Shown: positions 35,634-47,273, numbered from the stretch's first letter. The stretch is DNA of 64,000 nucleotides from Tsukamurella paurometabola DSM 20162 (GCF_000092225.1 NC_014158.1:1798001-1862000), one strand, 5' to 3'. Program-made: numbers and translations. The notes: generated from the letters alone by a model not told the origin.

Positions 35634-36908
35634 GTGCCCGAGGAATCACCGCTGTTGAGCAGCCTGCGTGCCGCCGTCGCCGCTGCCCCCGACGACATTG
35701 CTCTCCGTGTCCACTACGCCGAACTCCTCCTGGACGCGGGCCGGACCGACGAGGCGGTCGCGGAAGCCGCGCTCGCGGTGAGCCGCGCGCCGGCGGACCC
35801 CGCCGCCCGTGCCCTGCTCGCTCGCGCGATCGGGAACCCGGCCCCGGCTGCGAGCCGGGAACCGGAGATGTCCGACTCGGCTGAGCCGGAACCGGGCACT
35901 ACGGCTACGGACTTCGATTGGGACGCGGCGGAGGAACAGGTGCGTGACGTGATCCCTCCGCGCTACGAGGGTGAGGGCGGTTTGATCGCTGTCCCGTCGA
36001 GCGACGCAGGCGCCGACGGCCTGTGGCAGGTGGACGATCCGGACGGGCTCCGCCTGGCCGACGTCGGCGGCATGCAGGACGTCAAGGATCGGCTCGAGGC
36101 GGCCTTTCTCGCCCCGATGCGCAACCCCGAGCTACGGCGCCTCTACGGCAAGTCCTTGCGCGGCGGCATGCTGCTCTACGGCCCGCCCGGATGCGGCAAG
36201 ACCTTCCTGGCGCGCGCCGTCGCCGGTGAACTGGGAGCCGGATTCCTGTCCGTCACCATCAGCGACATTCTGGATCAGTGGCTCGGCAACTCCGAGAAGA
36301 ATCTGCACGAGATCTTCGCGACCGCACGCGCACAGGCCCCCTGCGTGATCATGTTCGACGAGTTGGATGCCATCGGCGGCAAGCGATCCCGACACCAGTC
36401 GACGACGATGCGGACCGTGATCAACCAGCTCCTCATCGAGCTCGACGGTGTCGATTCGGCGACCGCCAACGAGGGCGTCTTCGTGCTCGCGGCCACGAAC
36501 ACACCGTGGGACGTCGATCTCGCCCTGCGTAGGCCGGGTCGCCTCGACCGGATGGTGCTGGTGACGCCGCCGGACGCCCCCGCCCGCGCCGCGATCATCG
36601 ACTACCACCTGCGCGAACGTCCCATCGAACGCGTGGACATCGGCGCGCTGGTGCGGCGCACCGAGGGATACTCGGGTGCGGACATCGCGCACGTCTGCGA
36701 AAGCGCCTCGGAGATGGCTCTGCTCGACTCCGTGCGCACCGGCACCCCGCGCATGATCACCACCGCCGACCTGCTGGCCGCTGCGGGCCAGATCCGGTCG
36801 TCGTGCGAGGAGTGGTTCGCCGCCGCCGAGAACGTGGCCACCTTCTCCAACGAATCCGGCGCCTACGACGATCTTGTTCAGTACCTGCGGAATCGGCGCC
36901 GGAAGTGA
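35634..36908 (+). CDS. AAA+ ATPase with N-terminal TPR-like segment
   Basis: 424 aa from GTG. Residues about 5-70 are TPR-like alpha helices. Residues about 140-400 form an FtsH/Cdc48-class AAA module: LADVGGMQDVKDRLE, Walker A GPPGCGKT (183-190), Walker B VIMFDELDAIGG (238-249), sensor/Arg finger region LRRPGRLDRMVLV, and a C-terminal lid. There is no protease domain and no membrane segment. The next gene, coupled by GTGA overlap, is a TPR membrane protein, so the pair may form a membrane-associated remodelling complex. The client is unknown. Confidence 0.88.
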   Translation: MPEESPLLSSLRAAVAAAPDDIALRVHYAELLLDAGRTDEAVAEAALAVSRAPADPAARALLARAIGNPAPAASREPEMSDSAEPEPGTTATDFDWDAAEEQVRDVIPPRYEGEGGLIAVPSSDAGADGLWQVDDPDGLRLADVGGMQDVKDRLEAAFLAPMRNPELRRLYGKSLRGGMLLYGPPGCGKTFLARAVAGELGAGFLSVTISDILDQWLGNSEKNLHEIFATARAQAPCVIMFDELDAIGGKRSRHQSTTMRTVINQLLIELDGVDSATANEGVFVLAATNTPWDVDLALRRPGRLDRMVLVTPPDAPARAAIIDYHLRERPIERVDIGALVRRTEGYSGADIAHVCESASEMALLDSVRTGTPRMITTADLLAAAGQIRSSCEEWFAAAENVATFSNESGAYDDLVQYLRNRRRK

Positions 36909-38005
36909 CGGAACGGGAGCAGGTCGGCGCCGACGACCGCACCCTGGAGAAGGTCGGACTGCTGCTCGAGACGAAGCAGTACACCACCGCTGCCACGCTT
37001 GCCGGCGCCTTCCTGACGGCGCATCCCTCCGATCCCGACGCTCTGGTGGCACTGGGCCGGGCCCAGCGCGGGCTGGGCGACCACGCTGCCGCGATCGACT
37101 GCTTCGGCCGGGCGTTGGGCGTCGATCCCGCCCACTATGCGGCGTCCGTGTGGCTTGCCGGCGAGTTCAGCGAGGTGGGCCGTCACGCTGACGCGCTGCG
37201 GACCGCGCGTGCGCTGGTGCGGGCGTATCCCGACGTCGCCGGCAGTCACTTCATGCTGTCGTCGGTGGCGCTCGAGACCGGAAACAAGCGGTTGGCGAAT
37301 GAAGCGATGATCGCGGCGCGGACCGCTGTGGTGCTCGACCCCGAGGTCCCCGAGTACCACGTGAACCTGGGACTCGCGGCACATCGATCGGGTGACCTGC
37401 GGTTGGCCCGCGAGGCTACCGGGCAGGCGCTGCGCCTCGATCCGAACAATGCTGCGGCTCTCAACAATCGCGGCTTGATGATGAAGCGATTCCGGTCCGG
37501 CCGCCGGGCCGCAGAGATCGACACCTACTCGCGAGCCGCCGCACTCGATCCACTCGATTCCGTGGCGCGGTACAACCTTGAGGTCGTGGTGTACAACACG
37601 CTTGCGCGCACCGGCTGGTACATCGCGCTTCCCATGATCGCCGCCATCATCACCTCGGTCCTGGCGTCACGCCCCACCGGTGGACCGCTGTCCTCCGCCC
37701 TCGTCCCGGCCGCGGTGGGATGCGTTCTCGTCGTGGCTCTGTGGGGCGGGTGGGTGTGGTTCAACGTTCGCCGGATTCCCGTCGACCGGCGGGGCGTGCT
37801 GAGGGCGGTGGCGCGGAGCTCGGGTCCGATCCGTGCGATTGGCTCGTCGCTCGGCGTCTTCGCGCTTGCGACGGTGGCGGTGATCCCCCTGTCGATCACC
37901 GTGACCGGACTCGGGGCCGCGCTGTTCCCGCTGCTCATTGTGCACCGCATCGTGGAGTACACCAGTCGTGCGATGCTGCGGCGGCGCCACCCCGACCGGT
38001 GTTAG
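36905..38005 (+). CDS. TPR-repeat membrane protein, partner of the AAA+ ATPase
   Basis: 366 aa from GTG 36905, which overlaps the ATPase stop. Residues about 10-235 are tandem TPRs (ALVALGRAQRGLGDHAAAID; LGLAAHRSGDLRLAREATG; AAALNNRGLMMKRF). The C-terminal third has four hydrophobic helices (about 245-345). It ends 4 bp past the end of the convergent corA. The TPRs probably face the cytosol and recruit the ATPase or its substrates. I do not recognise a named family for the full-length protein. Confidence 0.8.
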   Translation: MTEREQVGADDRTLEKVGLLLETKQYTTAATLAGAFLTAHPSDPDALVALGRAQRGLGDHAAAIDCFGRALGVDPAHYAASVWLAGEFSEVGRHADALRTARALVRAYPDVAGSHFMLSSVALETGNKRLANEAMIAARTAVVLDPEVPEYHVNLGLAAHRSGDLRLAREATGQALRLDPNNAAALNNRGLMMKRFRSGRRAAEIDTYSRAAALDPLDSVARYNLEVVVYNTLARTGWYIALPMIAAIITSVLASRPTGGPLSSALVPAAVGCVLVVALWGGWVWFNVRRIPVDRRGVLRAVARSSGPIRAIGSSLGVFALATVAVIPLSITVTGLGAALFPLLIVHRIVEYTSRAMLRRRHPDRC

Positions 38006-38976
38006 AGCCAGCCGCGACGCTTGAACATCCAGTACAACCCGCCGGCCAGCGCGACCATCGTGAGGGTGCTGACGATCCAGCCCCACTCCTGCTCGGATCC
38101 GGGGTAGGGAACGTTCTGGCCGAAGTAGCCGGTGACCGCGGTGGGTACCGCGATGATCGCGGCCCAACTGGTGAGCTTCTTCATCACCGTGTTGAGCTGA
38201 TTGTCGACCAGGGCGAGGTTCGTCGAGCGAACCGATTCGACGTTGTCGCGCAGGGTCTCCGCCCAGTCCGCCGCGCGCATCGTGTGGTCGTGCACGTCTT
38301 CGGCGTAGGGGAGTAGCTCGCGTTTCTCGGGGTCGACCGACACCCGGCGCAACAATGCGCTCGACACCTCCCGCATCGGAGAGACGATCCGCCGCAGCTG
38401 CCCGACCTCCTTGTGCAGTGTGAAGGTCTCCTGCGCCACCTCATCGCCGCCGTGGCCGTCGTCGAACAGCGCTGACTCGAGATCGTCCACCTGCTCGTCG
38501 ATCGCTGCGGCTCGCGCCGTGTACCCGTCCACGATCGCGTCCAGCAGGAACAGCTCCAACGCGTACGGACCGTACTTGAGGAGCACTTCGTTCTCGGCGA
38601 TCGTGTGCGCGGCCGCGACCACGTCGAAACCGGAGCCGAGCCGCACCGTCAGCAGGCCGCACTTGAACAGGAACAGCGAGATACGGCTCGCGGCACCGTC
38701 TCCCGTGACCGTGTACGCGGTCACGAACAAGGAGTTGTCGTACCGCAGCGACTTCGGGCGCTCGTGCACCGTCAGGGCGTCCTCCACCGCGAGGGGATCC
38801 AGGTTCAACGCCTCTGCGAACGGTGCGAAGGATTCGTCCGTCGGGTCCAGGACATCCACCCACGCCAGTCCCGATTGGTCCGAGAGCGCTTCGGCGACCA
38901 CCGCGGGATCGGAATTGTCCTCGACGTCGAAATGCGGATTCGCCCCGGGCTGCCAGGTGCGGATGGTCACGTTCAT
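38002..38976 (-). CDS. CorA-family divalent cation channel with GQN instead of GMN
   Basis: 324 aa. A large soluble N-domain with long helices (QVDDLESALFDDG; HKEVGQLRRIVSPMREVSSALLRR) leads to two C-terminal membrane segments. The signature loop between them reads GYFGQNVPYPG, so the canonical Gly-Met-Asn of Mg-selective CorA is GQN (residues 286-288). It moves Mg or other divalent ions across the membrane; the altered motif makes ion preference uncertain. TAATGT lies 7 nt before the ATG on the reverse strand, suggesting a leaderless message. Confidence 0.88.
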   Translation of the reverse strand: MNVTIRTWQPGANPHFDVEDNSDPAVVAEALSDQSGLAWVDVLDPTDESFAPFAEALNLDPLAVEDALTVHERPKSLRYDNSLFVTAYTVTGDGAASRISLFLFKCGLLTVRLGSGFDVVAAAHTIAENEVLLKYGPYALELFLLDAIVDGYTARAAAIDEQVDDLESALFDDGHGGDEVAQETFTLHKEVGQLRRIVSPMREVSSALLRRVSVDPEKRELLPYAEDVHDHTMRAADWAETLRDNVESVRSTNLALVDNQLNTVMKKLTSWAAIIAVPTAVTGYFGQNVPYPGSEQEWGWIVSTLTMVALAGGLYWMFKRRGWL

Positions 38977-38986
38977 GGTCGCAACA

Positions 38987-40606
<1,620 letters not shown>

Positions 40607-40607
<1 letters not shown>

Positions 40608-41062
40608 TGGCCGTGCTCCTGGTGATCCACCACACCCCGTCTCCGCACTGTCAGGAGATGTTCGAGGCCGTGGTGGCGGGGGCGACCGATCCTGACATCA
40701 AGGGCGTGGAGGTCGTGCGGCGTGCCGCGCTCACGCTGTCGCCCGCCGACGTGCTGGAGGCCGACGGCTACGTGCTCGGCACCCCGGCGAACCTCGGGTA
40801 CCTCAGCGGCGCGCTCAAGCACGGGCTCGACACCATCTACTACCCGTGCCTCGACTCCACGCGAGGGCGGCCGTGGGGCTTCTACGTCCACGGCAACGAG
40901 GGCACCGAGGGGGCCGAGCGGGCCGCCGACTCGATCACCGCCGGTCTCGGCTGGGAGAAGGTCACGCCCAACGTGGTGGTGTCCGGCAAGCCCTCGAAGG
41001 CCGACCTGGAGGCGTGCTGGAACCTCGGCGCGACGGTCGCCGCACAGCTCATGGAGGGGTAG
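40607..41062 (+). CDS. Flavodoxin-fold / NADPH-dependent FMN reductase-like protein
   Basis: 151 aa, the ATG sharing one base with the previous stop (TGATG). The start LLVIHHTPSPHCQEMFEAVV resembles the phosphate-binding loop of flavodoxin-type FMN proteins, and GYVLGTPANLGYLSGALKHGLD is the conserved second loop of this family. It likely binds FMN and acts as an oxidoreductase. It is the counterpart of Rv2771c by position. Confidence 0.85.
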
Positions 41063-41121
41063 CGGGCGGATTCACAGTCGGTGCCCACGGCGTGGCCGCG
41101 GCCGGCGGGACCCGCTCGGTG

Positions 41122-41145
41122 TTCGATTAAGTTGTCGGAATCGAA
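41122..41145. repeat. Inverted repeat upstream of the HNH gene
   Basis: TTCGATT (41122-41128) and AATCGAA (41139-41145) are perfect 7-bp arms 10 nt apart, in the 115-bp gap after the flavodoxin gene. It could be an operator of the HNH gene or a weak hairpin. Confidence 0.35.
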
Positions 41146-41165
41146 AACATGTCAGTCGGTCGGCG

Positions 41166-41171
41166 TAGCCT
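41166..41171 (+). promoter_or_regulatory. Leaderless -10 of the DUF222/HNH gene
   Basis: TAGCCT, 6 nt, then ATG at 41178. Confidence 0.5.
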
Positions 41172-41177
41172 CAGTGC

Positions 41178-42410
41178 ATGGACGAAGATGTTGGTGGAGA
41201 AGTACATCTGATACCAATCGGGGCTCCGTCCGTCGATCCGGCGGAGGAGTTGCGTTCGATGGAGCGACAGCGTTGCCGAACCGTGTTCGAACAATATCGG
41301 TGGGCGGTAGAGCTCCTGCGGCAGCGAGTGTCTGCGCGGGCCGCAGCGGGGCTATCCCAGGACCGGTGGCAATGCGGCGTCGCCGCGGAGATCGGGCTGG
41401 CGTTGCACATGTCTCCGAGCACCGCCGCGCGATTCCTGGCCCGGGCGGTGGAATTGGAGAAGTGCTTGCCGCACACCCGGTCGCGACTGCGCGATGGTGA
41501 CCTCTCACCGGAGGCGGTTCCGGTGATCGTCAGCGGACTGTCGCACCTGGACCCGTCGGACCGGCGTGAGGCGGACGAGCAGCTGTGCGACGATCCCGGA
41601 ACGCTTGCGGGGATGGGGCCCAAGCAGCTCGCCGCTCACGTCGAACAGGTGGCCTACCGGCTCGACGCGCGCGCCACTGTCGACCGCACCGCGTGCGCGG
41701 AGAAGGACCGCACCGTCACGATCCGGCCGCTGCCAGAGGGTATGGCCCGGGTATCGATCCTGCTGCCGGTCGCGCAGGGCGTCGGGGTGTATGCGGCACT
41801 GCGGAAGCACGCCGCCACGGTGATCGGCGTGGGGCAGGACCTACGCACCCTGGGGCAGATCATGGCCGATGCGGCGTTCGCCCGCCTCACGGGTAGGGAA
41901 GCCGCAGACGGGCAACCGGTCACGGTGAATCTCACGATGCCGGCGGCGGTGCTGCTGGGCGACCGGCCCGGCACCGCGCACCTGCACGAGGGCGGCGCCA
42001 TGCCGGCGGAGATCGCCCGCAACCTGGTCGGCAAGGCCGCGGCCACAGGCGTCGCCTGGGTCAAGCGCCTCTACGTCACTCCGGACAGCGGCTCGCTTGT
42101 GGCGATGGATTCACGGCGGCGCTGCTTCCCCGACGGGCTCGCGGAAGTGATCCGGGTCCGGGACCGTTACTGCCGGACACCGTACTGCGACGCGCCGATC
42201 GCGCACATCGACCACATCACTGCGCACGCTGCGGGAGGGCCCACCGCCCTCCAGAACGGGCAAGGCCTGTGCGCGGCGTGCAACTACGCCAAGGAACCCA
42301 CCGGCTGGCACAGCGGTGTCGTCGAGGATCCGAGCGGACGGCACACCGTCGAAACGCGTACCCCCAGCGGACATGTCCACCGGTCCACTGCGCCCAGGCA
42401 GGCCGCATGA
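41178..42410 (+). CDS. DUF222 / 13E12-type HNH endonuclease-domain protein
   Basis: 410 aa. The DUF222 region (residues about 30-290) is followed by an HNH nuclease motif: RDRYCRTPYCDAPIAHIDHI then NGQGLCAACNYAKE, with the two CxxC-like zinc ligands. This is the 13E12 repeat family, multicopy in mycobacteria and relatives. Function is unproven; a nuclease role is likely from the intact motif. No terminal repeats or transposase accompany it, so it is not clearly mobile, but it interrupts the dapB-thyA region. Confidence 0.88.
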   Translation: MDEDVGGEVHLIPIGAPSVDPAEELRSMERQRCRTVFEQYRWAVELLRQRVSARAAAGLSQDRWQCGVAAEIGLALHMSPSTAARFLARAVELEKCLPHTRSRLRDGDLSPEAVPVIVSGLSHLDPSDRREADEQLCDDPGTLAGMGPKQLAAHVEQVAYRLDARATVDRTACAEKDRTVTIRPLPEGMARVSILLPVAQGVGVYAALRKHAATVIGVGQDLRTLGQIMADAAFARLTGREAADGQPVTVNLTMPAAVLLGDRPGTAHLHEGGAMPAEIARNLVGKAAATGVAWVKRLYVTPDSGSLVAMDSRRRCFPDGLAEVIRVRDRYCRTPYCDAPIAHIDHITAHAAGGPTALQNGQGLCAACNYAKEPTGWHSGVVEDPSGRHTVETRTPSGHVHRSTAPRQAA

Positions 42411-42455
42411 AAGACCAGCTCACGCGCCGCGCATGAGGATGTCGGACGTCCCACC

Positions 42456-42461
42456 TAGACT
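42456..42461 (+). promoter_or_regulatory. Leaderless -10 of thyA
   Basis: TAGACT, 6 nt, then GTG at 42468, in a 57-bp intergenic gap. Confidence 0.55.
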
Positions 42462-42467
42462 GAGCAC

Positions 42468-43265
42468 GTGATCGCGACGCCCTATGAAGACCTGCTCCGC
42501 GACGTGCTGGCCAACGGCACGCACCGCCCCGACCGCACCGGCACGGGAACCCGCAGTGTGTTCGGGCGCCAACTCCGCTACGACCTCTCCGAGGGCTTCC
42601 CGCTGATCACCACCAAGCGGGTGCACATGAAATCCATCGCGTACGAACTGCTGTGGTTCCTGCGCGGCGATTCCAACGTGCGGTGGCTGCAGGAGCACGG
42701 CGTCACCATCTGGGACGAGTGGGCCGATGCGAACGGTGAGCTCGGCCCCGTCTACGGCGTGCAGTGGCGCAGTTGGCCCACGCCGAACGGCGAGCACATC
42801 GACCAGATCGCCACGGCGATCGAGCTGCTCAAGACCGACCCGTCGAGCCGGCGCAACATCGTCTCCGCCTGGAACGTCTCCGAGATCGAGAACATGGCGC
42901 TCCCGCCGTGCCACGCCTTCTTCCAGTTCTACGCGGCCGATGGCAAGCTCAGCTGCCAGCTCTACCAGCGCAGCGCCGATCTCTTCCTCGGCGTGCCCTT
43001 CAACATCGCCAGCTACGCGCTGCTCACCCACATGGTGGCCGCGCAGGTCGGCCTCGAACCCGGCGACTTCGTGTGGACCGGCGGCGACTGCCACATCTAC
43101 GACAACCACGTGGAGCAGGTCACCGAGCAACTCTCGCGCGAGCCCTACCCGTATCCGCGACTCGAACTCGCAGAGCGCCCCAGCATCTTCGACTACGAGT
43201 ACGGCGATATCACCGTCCACGACTACCAGCACCATCCCGCGATCAAGGCGCCGGTGGCCGTCTAG
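42468..43265 (+). CDS. thyA: Thymidylate synthase ThyA
   Basis: 265 aa from GTG. It methylates dUMP to dTMP using methylene-tetrahydrofolate. Motifs are [30 protein letters not shown], the nucleophile Cys148 in [11 protein letters not shown], and [19 protein letters not shown]. The dfrA start overlaps its stop by one base (TAGTG), so the dihydrofolate made here is recycled by the coupled reductase. Same order in mycobacteria. Confidence 0.97.
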   Translation: MIATPYEDLLRDVLANGTHRPDRTGTGTRSVFGRQLRYDLSEGFPLITTKRVHMKSIAYELLWFLRGDSNVRWLQEHGVTIWDEWADANGELGPVYGVQWRSWPTPNGEHIDQIATAIELLKTDPSSRRNIVSAWNVSEIENMALPPCHAFFQFYAADGKLSCQLYQRSADLFLGVPFNIASYALLTHMVAAQVGLEPGDFVWTGGDCHIYDNHVEQVTEQLSREPYPYPRLELAERPSIFDYEYGDITVHDYQHHPAIKAPVAV

Positions 43266-43741
43266 TGATCGGCCTCATCTGGGCGCAGGCCCGTAGCGGA
43301 GTGATCGGCGACGGCGGCGGCATCCCCTGGCACATCCCCGAGGACATGAAGTTCTTTCGTGAGACCACGGCCGGCGCCACCGTTGTCATGGGCCGCAAGA
43401 CCTGGGACTCCCTGCCCGCGCGGTTCCGGCCGCTTCCGGGCCGCACGAACATCGTCGTCACGCGGGACCGGGACTGGTCGGCCGACGGTGCGGTGGTGCA
43501 CCACGAACTGGTGCTGCCCGAGGGCGACGTGTGGGTGATCGGTGGGGGAGAGATCTACGCCGCCGCGCTGCCCTCGGCCGACCTGCTCGCGGTCACCGAG
43601 GTCGATGCCGACATCCCCGGCGACACCTACGCCCCGTCGATCCCGGACGGCTTCACCGCGACCGAGGACACCGGTTGGCGCGAGTCCACGTCGGGCCTGC
43701 GATACCGCCACCTGACCTACCGGCGAACGGCAAGCCAGTAG
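43265..43741 (+). CDS. dfrA: Dihydrofolate reductase
   Basis: 158 aa from GTG sharing a base with the thyA stop. It reduces dihydrofolate to tetrahydrofolate with NADPH. Typical segments are LIWAQARSGVIGDGGGIPWHIPEDMKFF (with the active-site acidic region), MGRKTWDSLP, PLPGRTNIVVTR and VIGGGEIYAAAL. Length is normal for bacterial DHFR. Confidence 0.96.
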   Translation: MIGLIWAQARSGVIGDGGGIPWHIPEDMKFFRETTAGATVVMGRKTWDSLPARFRPLPGRTNIVVTRDRDWSADGAVVHHELVLPEGDVWVIGGGEIYAAALPSADLLAVTEVDADIPGDTYAPSIPDGFTATEDTGWRESTSGLRYRHLTYRRTASQ

Positions 43742-44683
<942 letters not shown>

Positions 44684-44686
44684 GAC

Positions 44687-46639
44687 ATGACAGACACACC
44701 GACAGGCGGAGCCCGACGGGGCCGCAAGGCCACCCGCCAGGCCGGCCCGCCCGCCGAGCCCAAGCCCGTGATCTCGACATCCGCCGCGCGCGTCGTGGTC
44801 GAGGATCAGCCCCGCGCCGAGGCCAAGGCGGCCGAGCCCAAGAGTGCCGAAACAGCGGCGTCGCAGCAGAAGTCGGCATCCAAGGGCGGACGCGGACGCG
44901 GCGGCGGAAACCGCCGTGGTAACGACCGCGGATCGCGCGGTGCGGCACCGTCGACCGCCGCACCGAGGCTCGGGCCCCCGCCCAAGCTCCGTAAGGGCGG
45001 CATGCGTGTGGTGGCGCTCGGCGGCATCAAGGAGATCGGTCGCAACATGACCGTCTTCGAGTACGACGGCAAGCTCCTCATCGTGGACTGCGGTGTGCTG
45101 TTCCCCGAGGACCAGCAGCCCGGCGTCGACCTGATTCTCCCCGACTTCCGCTACATCGAGGACCGCATCAAGGATGTCGAGGCGATCGTGCTCACGCACG
45201 GTCACGAAGACCACATCGGCGCGGTGCCCTTCCTGCTGCGCCTGCGGCCCGACATCCCAGTGATCGGCGCGAAGTTCACCCTGGCCCTGATCAAGGCCAA
45301 GTGCGATGAACATCGTCTGCGCCCCAAGCTGATCGAGGTCCGCGAGGGTGAATCGACCAGTCACGGTCCATTCGAATGCGAGTACTTCGCCGTGAACCAC
45401 TCCATCCCCGACGCGATCGCCGTGGCGATCCACGCGGGCGGCCAGGTGGCGCTGCACACCGGCGACATCAAGCTCGACCAGCTGCCGCTCGATGGCCGAC
45501 TCACCGACCTCGCCGGCTTCTCGCGACTCGGTGATGCGGGCGTCGACCTGTTCCTCGTCGACTCCACCAACGCCGAGGTTCCCGGTTTCGTGACCCCCGA
45601 ACGAGAGATCGGACCGGTTCTCGACAACGTGATCGGGCGCGCGAAGGGTCGCGTGATCGTGGCCTCGTTCGCCTCGCACGTGCACCGCATTCAGCAGATC
45701 GTCGACGTGGCCGTGGCGCATAACCGGCGCGTGGTGTTCGTCGGCCGCTCGATGGTGCGCAACATGCAGATCGCGCAGGATATGGGCTACCTCCGGGTGC
45801 CCGAGGGCGTCGAGGTGGATCTCGACACCGCCGCGTCACTGCCCGACCACCGGATCGTGCTCGTGTCCACCGGGTCGCAGGGCGAGCCGCTGTCGGCGTT
45901 GTCCCGGATGGCGCGCGGTGAACACCGCAACATCACCATCTCGCCGCACGACCTGGTGGTGCTCGCCAGCTCGCTCATCCCGGGCAACGAGAACTCGGTG
46001 TTCGCCGTGGTCAACGGCCTCGCGAAGCTGGGCGCCACCGTGGTGACCCAGCAGAGTGCGAAGGTGCACGTCTCCGGTCACGCCAGCGCCGGGGAGCTGC
46101 TGTATCTGTACAACGCGGTGCGCCCGCGCAACGCGATGCCGGTGCACGGCGAGTGGCGGCACCTGCGCGCCAACGCCGCGCTCGCCGAGGCGACCGGTGT
46201 GCCGAAGGACCGGATCATGCTGGCCGAGGACGGCGTGGTCGTGGACCTGATCGACGGTGTCGCGAAGATCGTCGGTCAGGTGCCCGTGGGACACGTGTAC
46301 GTCGACGGCTCGTCCGTGGGCGATGTGGGCGAGTCGACGCTCTCGGATCGACTGGTGCTCGGCGAGGGCGGCTTCATCGCGATCAGCATCGTGATCGACG
46401 AGGAGGGCAATTCGGTGACCACTCCCGAGGTGAGCGGCCGGGGCTTCTCCGACGATCCGACGGCGCTCAAGGAGGCCGAGCAGCTCGTCGAGGACACGCT
46501 CGCGCAGCTTTCTTCCGAGGGCATCAAGGATCAGCACCGCATCGCGCAGGCGGTGCGGCGGGCCGTGGGACGGTGGGTGTCGAACACCTACCGTCGCCGC
46601 CCCATGATCGTTCCGACCGTGATGGTGGTGGGGGAGTAG
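44687..46639 (+). CDS. rnj: Ribonuclease J
   Basis: 650 aa. A low-complexity, basic N-terminal extension (residues about 1-102, rich in Ala, Lys, Arg, with KGGRGRGGGNRRGND) precedes the beta-lactamase/beta-CASP core, whose metal motif HGHEDHIG is at 171-178. HSIPDAIAVAI, LHTGDIKLDQ and VHGEWRHLRANAALA follow, with an RNase J C-terminal domain. It combines 5'-to-3' exonuclease and endonuclease activity in mRNA and rRNA processing. A strong terminator follows at once. Confidence 0.95.
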   Translation: MTDTPTGGARRGRKATRQAGPPAEPKPVISTSAARVVVEDQPRAEAKAAEPKSAETAASQQKSASKGGRGRGGGNRRGNDRGSRGAAPSTAAPRLGPPPKLRKGGMRVVALGGIKEIGRNMTVFEYDGKLLIVDCGVLFPEDQQPGVDLILPDFRYIEDRIKDVEAIVLTHGHEDHIGAVPFLLRLRPDIPVIGAKFTLALIKAKCDEHRLRPKLIEVREGESTSHGPFECEYFAVNHSIPDAIAVAIHAGGQVALHTGDIKLDQLPLDGRLTDLAGFSRLGDAGVDLFLVDSTNAEVPGFVTPEREIGPVLDNVIGRAKGRVIVASFASHVHRIQQIVDVAVAHNRRVVFVGRSMVRNMQIAQDMGYLRVPEGVEVDLDTAASLPDHRIVLVSTGSQGEPLSALSRMARGEHRNITISPHDLVVLASSLIPGNENSVFAVVNGLAKLGATVVTQQSAKVHVSGHASAGELLYLYNAVRPRNAMPVHGEWRHLRANAALAEATGVPKDRIMLAEDGVVVDLIDGVAKIVGQVPVGHVYVDGSSVGDVGESTLSDRLVLGEGGFIAISIVIDEEGNSVTTPEVSGRGFSDDPTALKEAEQLVEDTLAQLSSEGIKDQHRIAQAVRRAVGRWVSNTYRRRPMIVPTVMVVGE

Positions 46640-46646
46640 GACTCCC

Positions 46647-46679
46647 GTGGAGCGGGCCCGGTTACCGGGCCCGCTCCAC
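46647..46679. terminator. Bidirectional terminator between rnj and the exported-paralogue array
   Basis: A perfect 15-bp stem, GTGGAGCGGGCCCGG (46647-46661) and CCGGGCCCGCTCCAC (46665-46679), has a 3-nt loop TTA. Read on the reverse strand, the loop is the TAA stop of the last array gene and the right arm encodes its final Val-Glu-Arg-Ala-Arg. It starts 7 nt after the rnj stop. Confidence 0.85.
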
Positions 46680-47273
46680 CTTCGCGATCTGTGCGCGGAA
46701 GAGTTGCCAGAACTGGTCGCGGTCGACCTCGTCCTGGGTGGCGTCGGGCGCGTTCGTGACGAGTTTGAAGTTCTGAGAAGTCGCGGCGACCGACAGCTCG
46801 CCGATATCGATGTAGCCTTCCAGCGCCGCCAGCCGTCCGGTAGGGGTGCGCACCTCGATCACCGTCGCCGGACGGCGAAGCAGATCGTCGGGCAGCCACG
46901 CGGCCCGAGCGGACTTTCCGCCCTCGGCAATGCAGGCGAATCTACTGAGCACATATGTCGATGAGATCGGTGCGGCCGTCACTTCGAAACGGAGCACCGT
47001 CTGGTCGAGTGCCGCGCTCACCGTCGACAGCCCGACCGTGTCTCGGGCACGCTCGTAGTTGCGCGTTGCGGTGAAACACGGTTCGGAACCCTCCAGGACT
47101 TCGGAGCGTCCCCACGAGGTGTCTGGCGTCCGCATCACGTTCCGGACCCCCGCAGGTAGCTCGGATTCCGTGAGCGATAGGTCCCTCGCCGGGTTCGAAC
47201 TCTTCTGCGAGGGCGCGCATCCTGCCACGGCGATCGCGATCGTGAGGACCAGGGCTACTGCGCTGCGCCTCAT
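46662..47273 (-). CDS. Exported paralogue array, member 6: lipoprotein
   Basis: 203 aa from ATG. A short N-terminal hydrophobic signal ends in a lipobox (AVAGCA, Cys about 18), so it is probably lipid-anchored, unlike the other members. The mature part keeps the array pattern: LTESELPAG near the N-terminus, two further Cys (EPCFTA; FACIAEGG) probably forming one disulfide, and the shared ending FWQLFRAQIAKVERAR. It is the last gene of the run, overlaps the previous gene by 4 nt, and its final codons lie inside a terminator stem. Function unknown. Confidence 0.8.
   Translation of the reverse strand: MRRSAVALVLTIAIAVAGCAPSQKSSNPARDLSLTESELPAGVRNVMRTPDTSWGRSEVLEGSEPCFTATRNYERARDTVGLSTVSAALDQTVLRFEVTAAPISSTYVLSRFACIAEGGKSARAAWLPDDLLRRPATVIEVRTPTGRLAALEGYIDIGELSVAATSQNFKLVTNAPDATQDEVDRDQFWQLFRAQIAKVERAR

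Noticed and set aside
41178-42410. HNH gene as part of a mobile element or homing endonuclease unit
   Set aside because: No flanking repeats, integrase, intron or intein signs are visible, and the family is a common chromosomal multicopy family.
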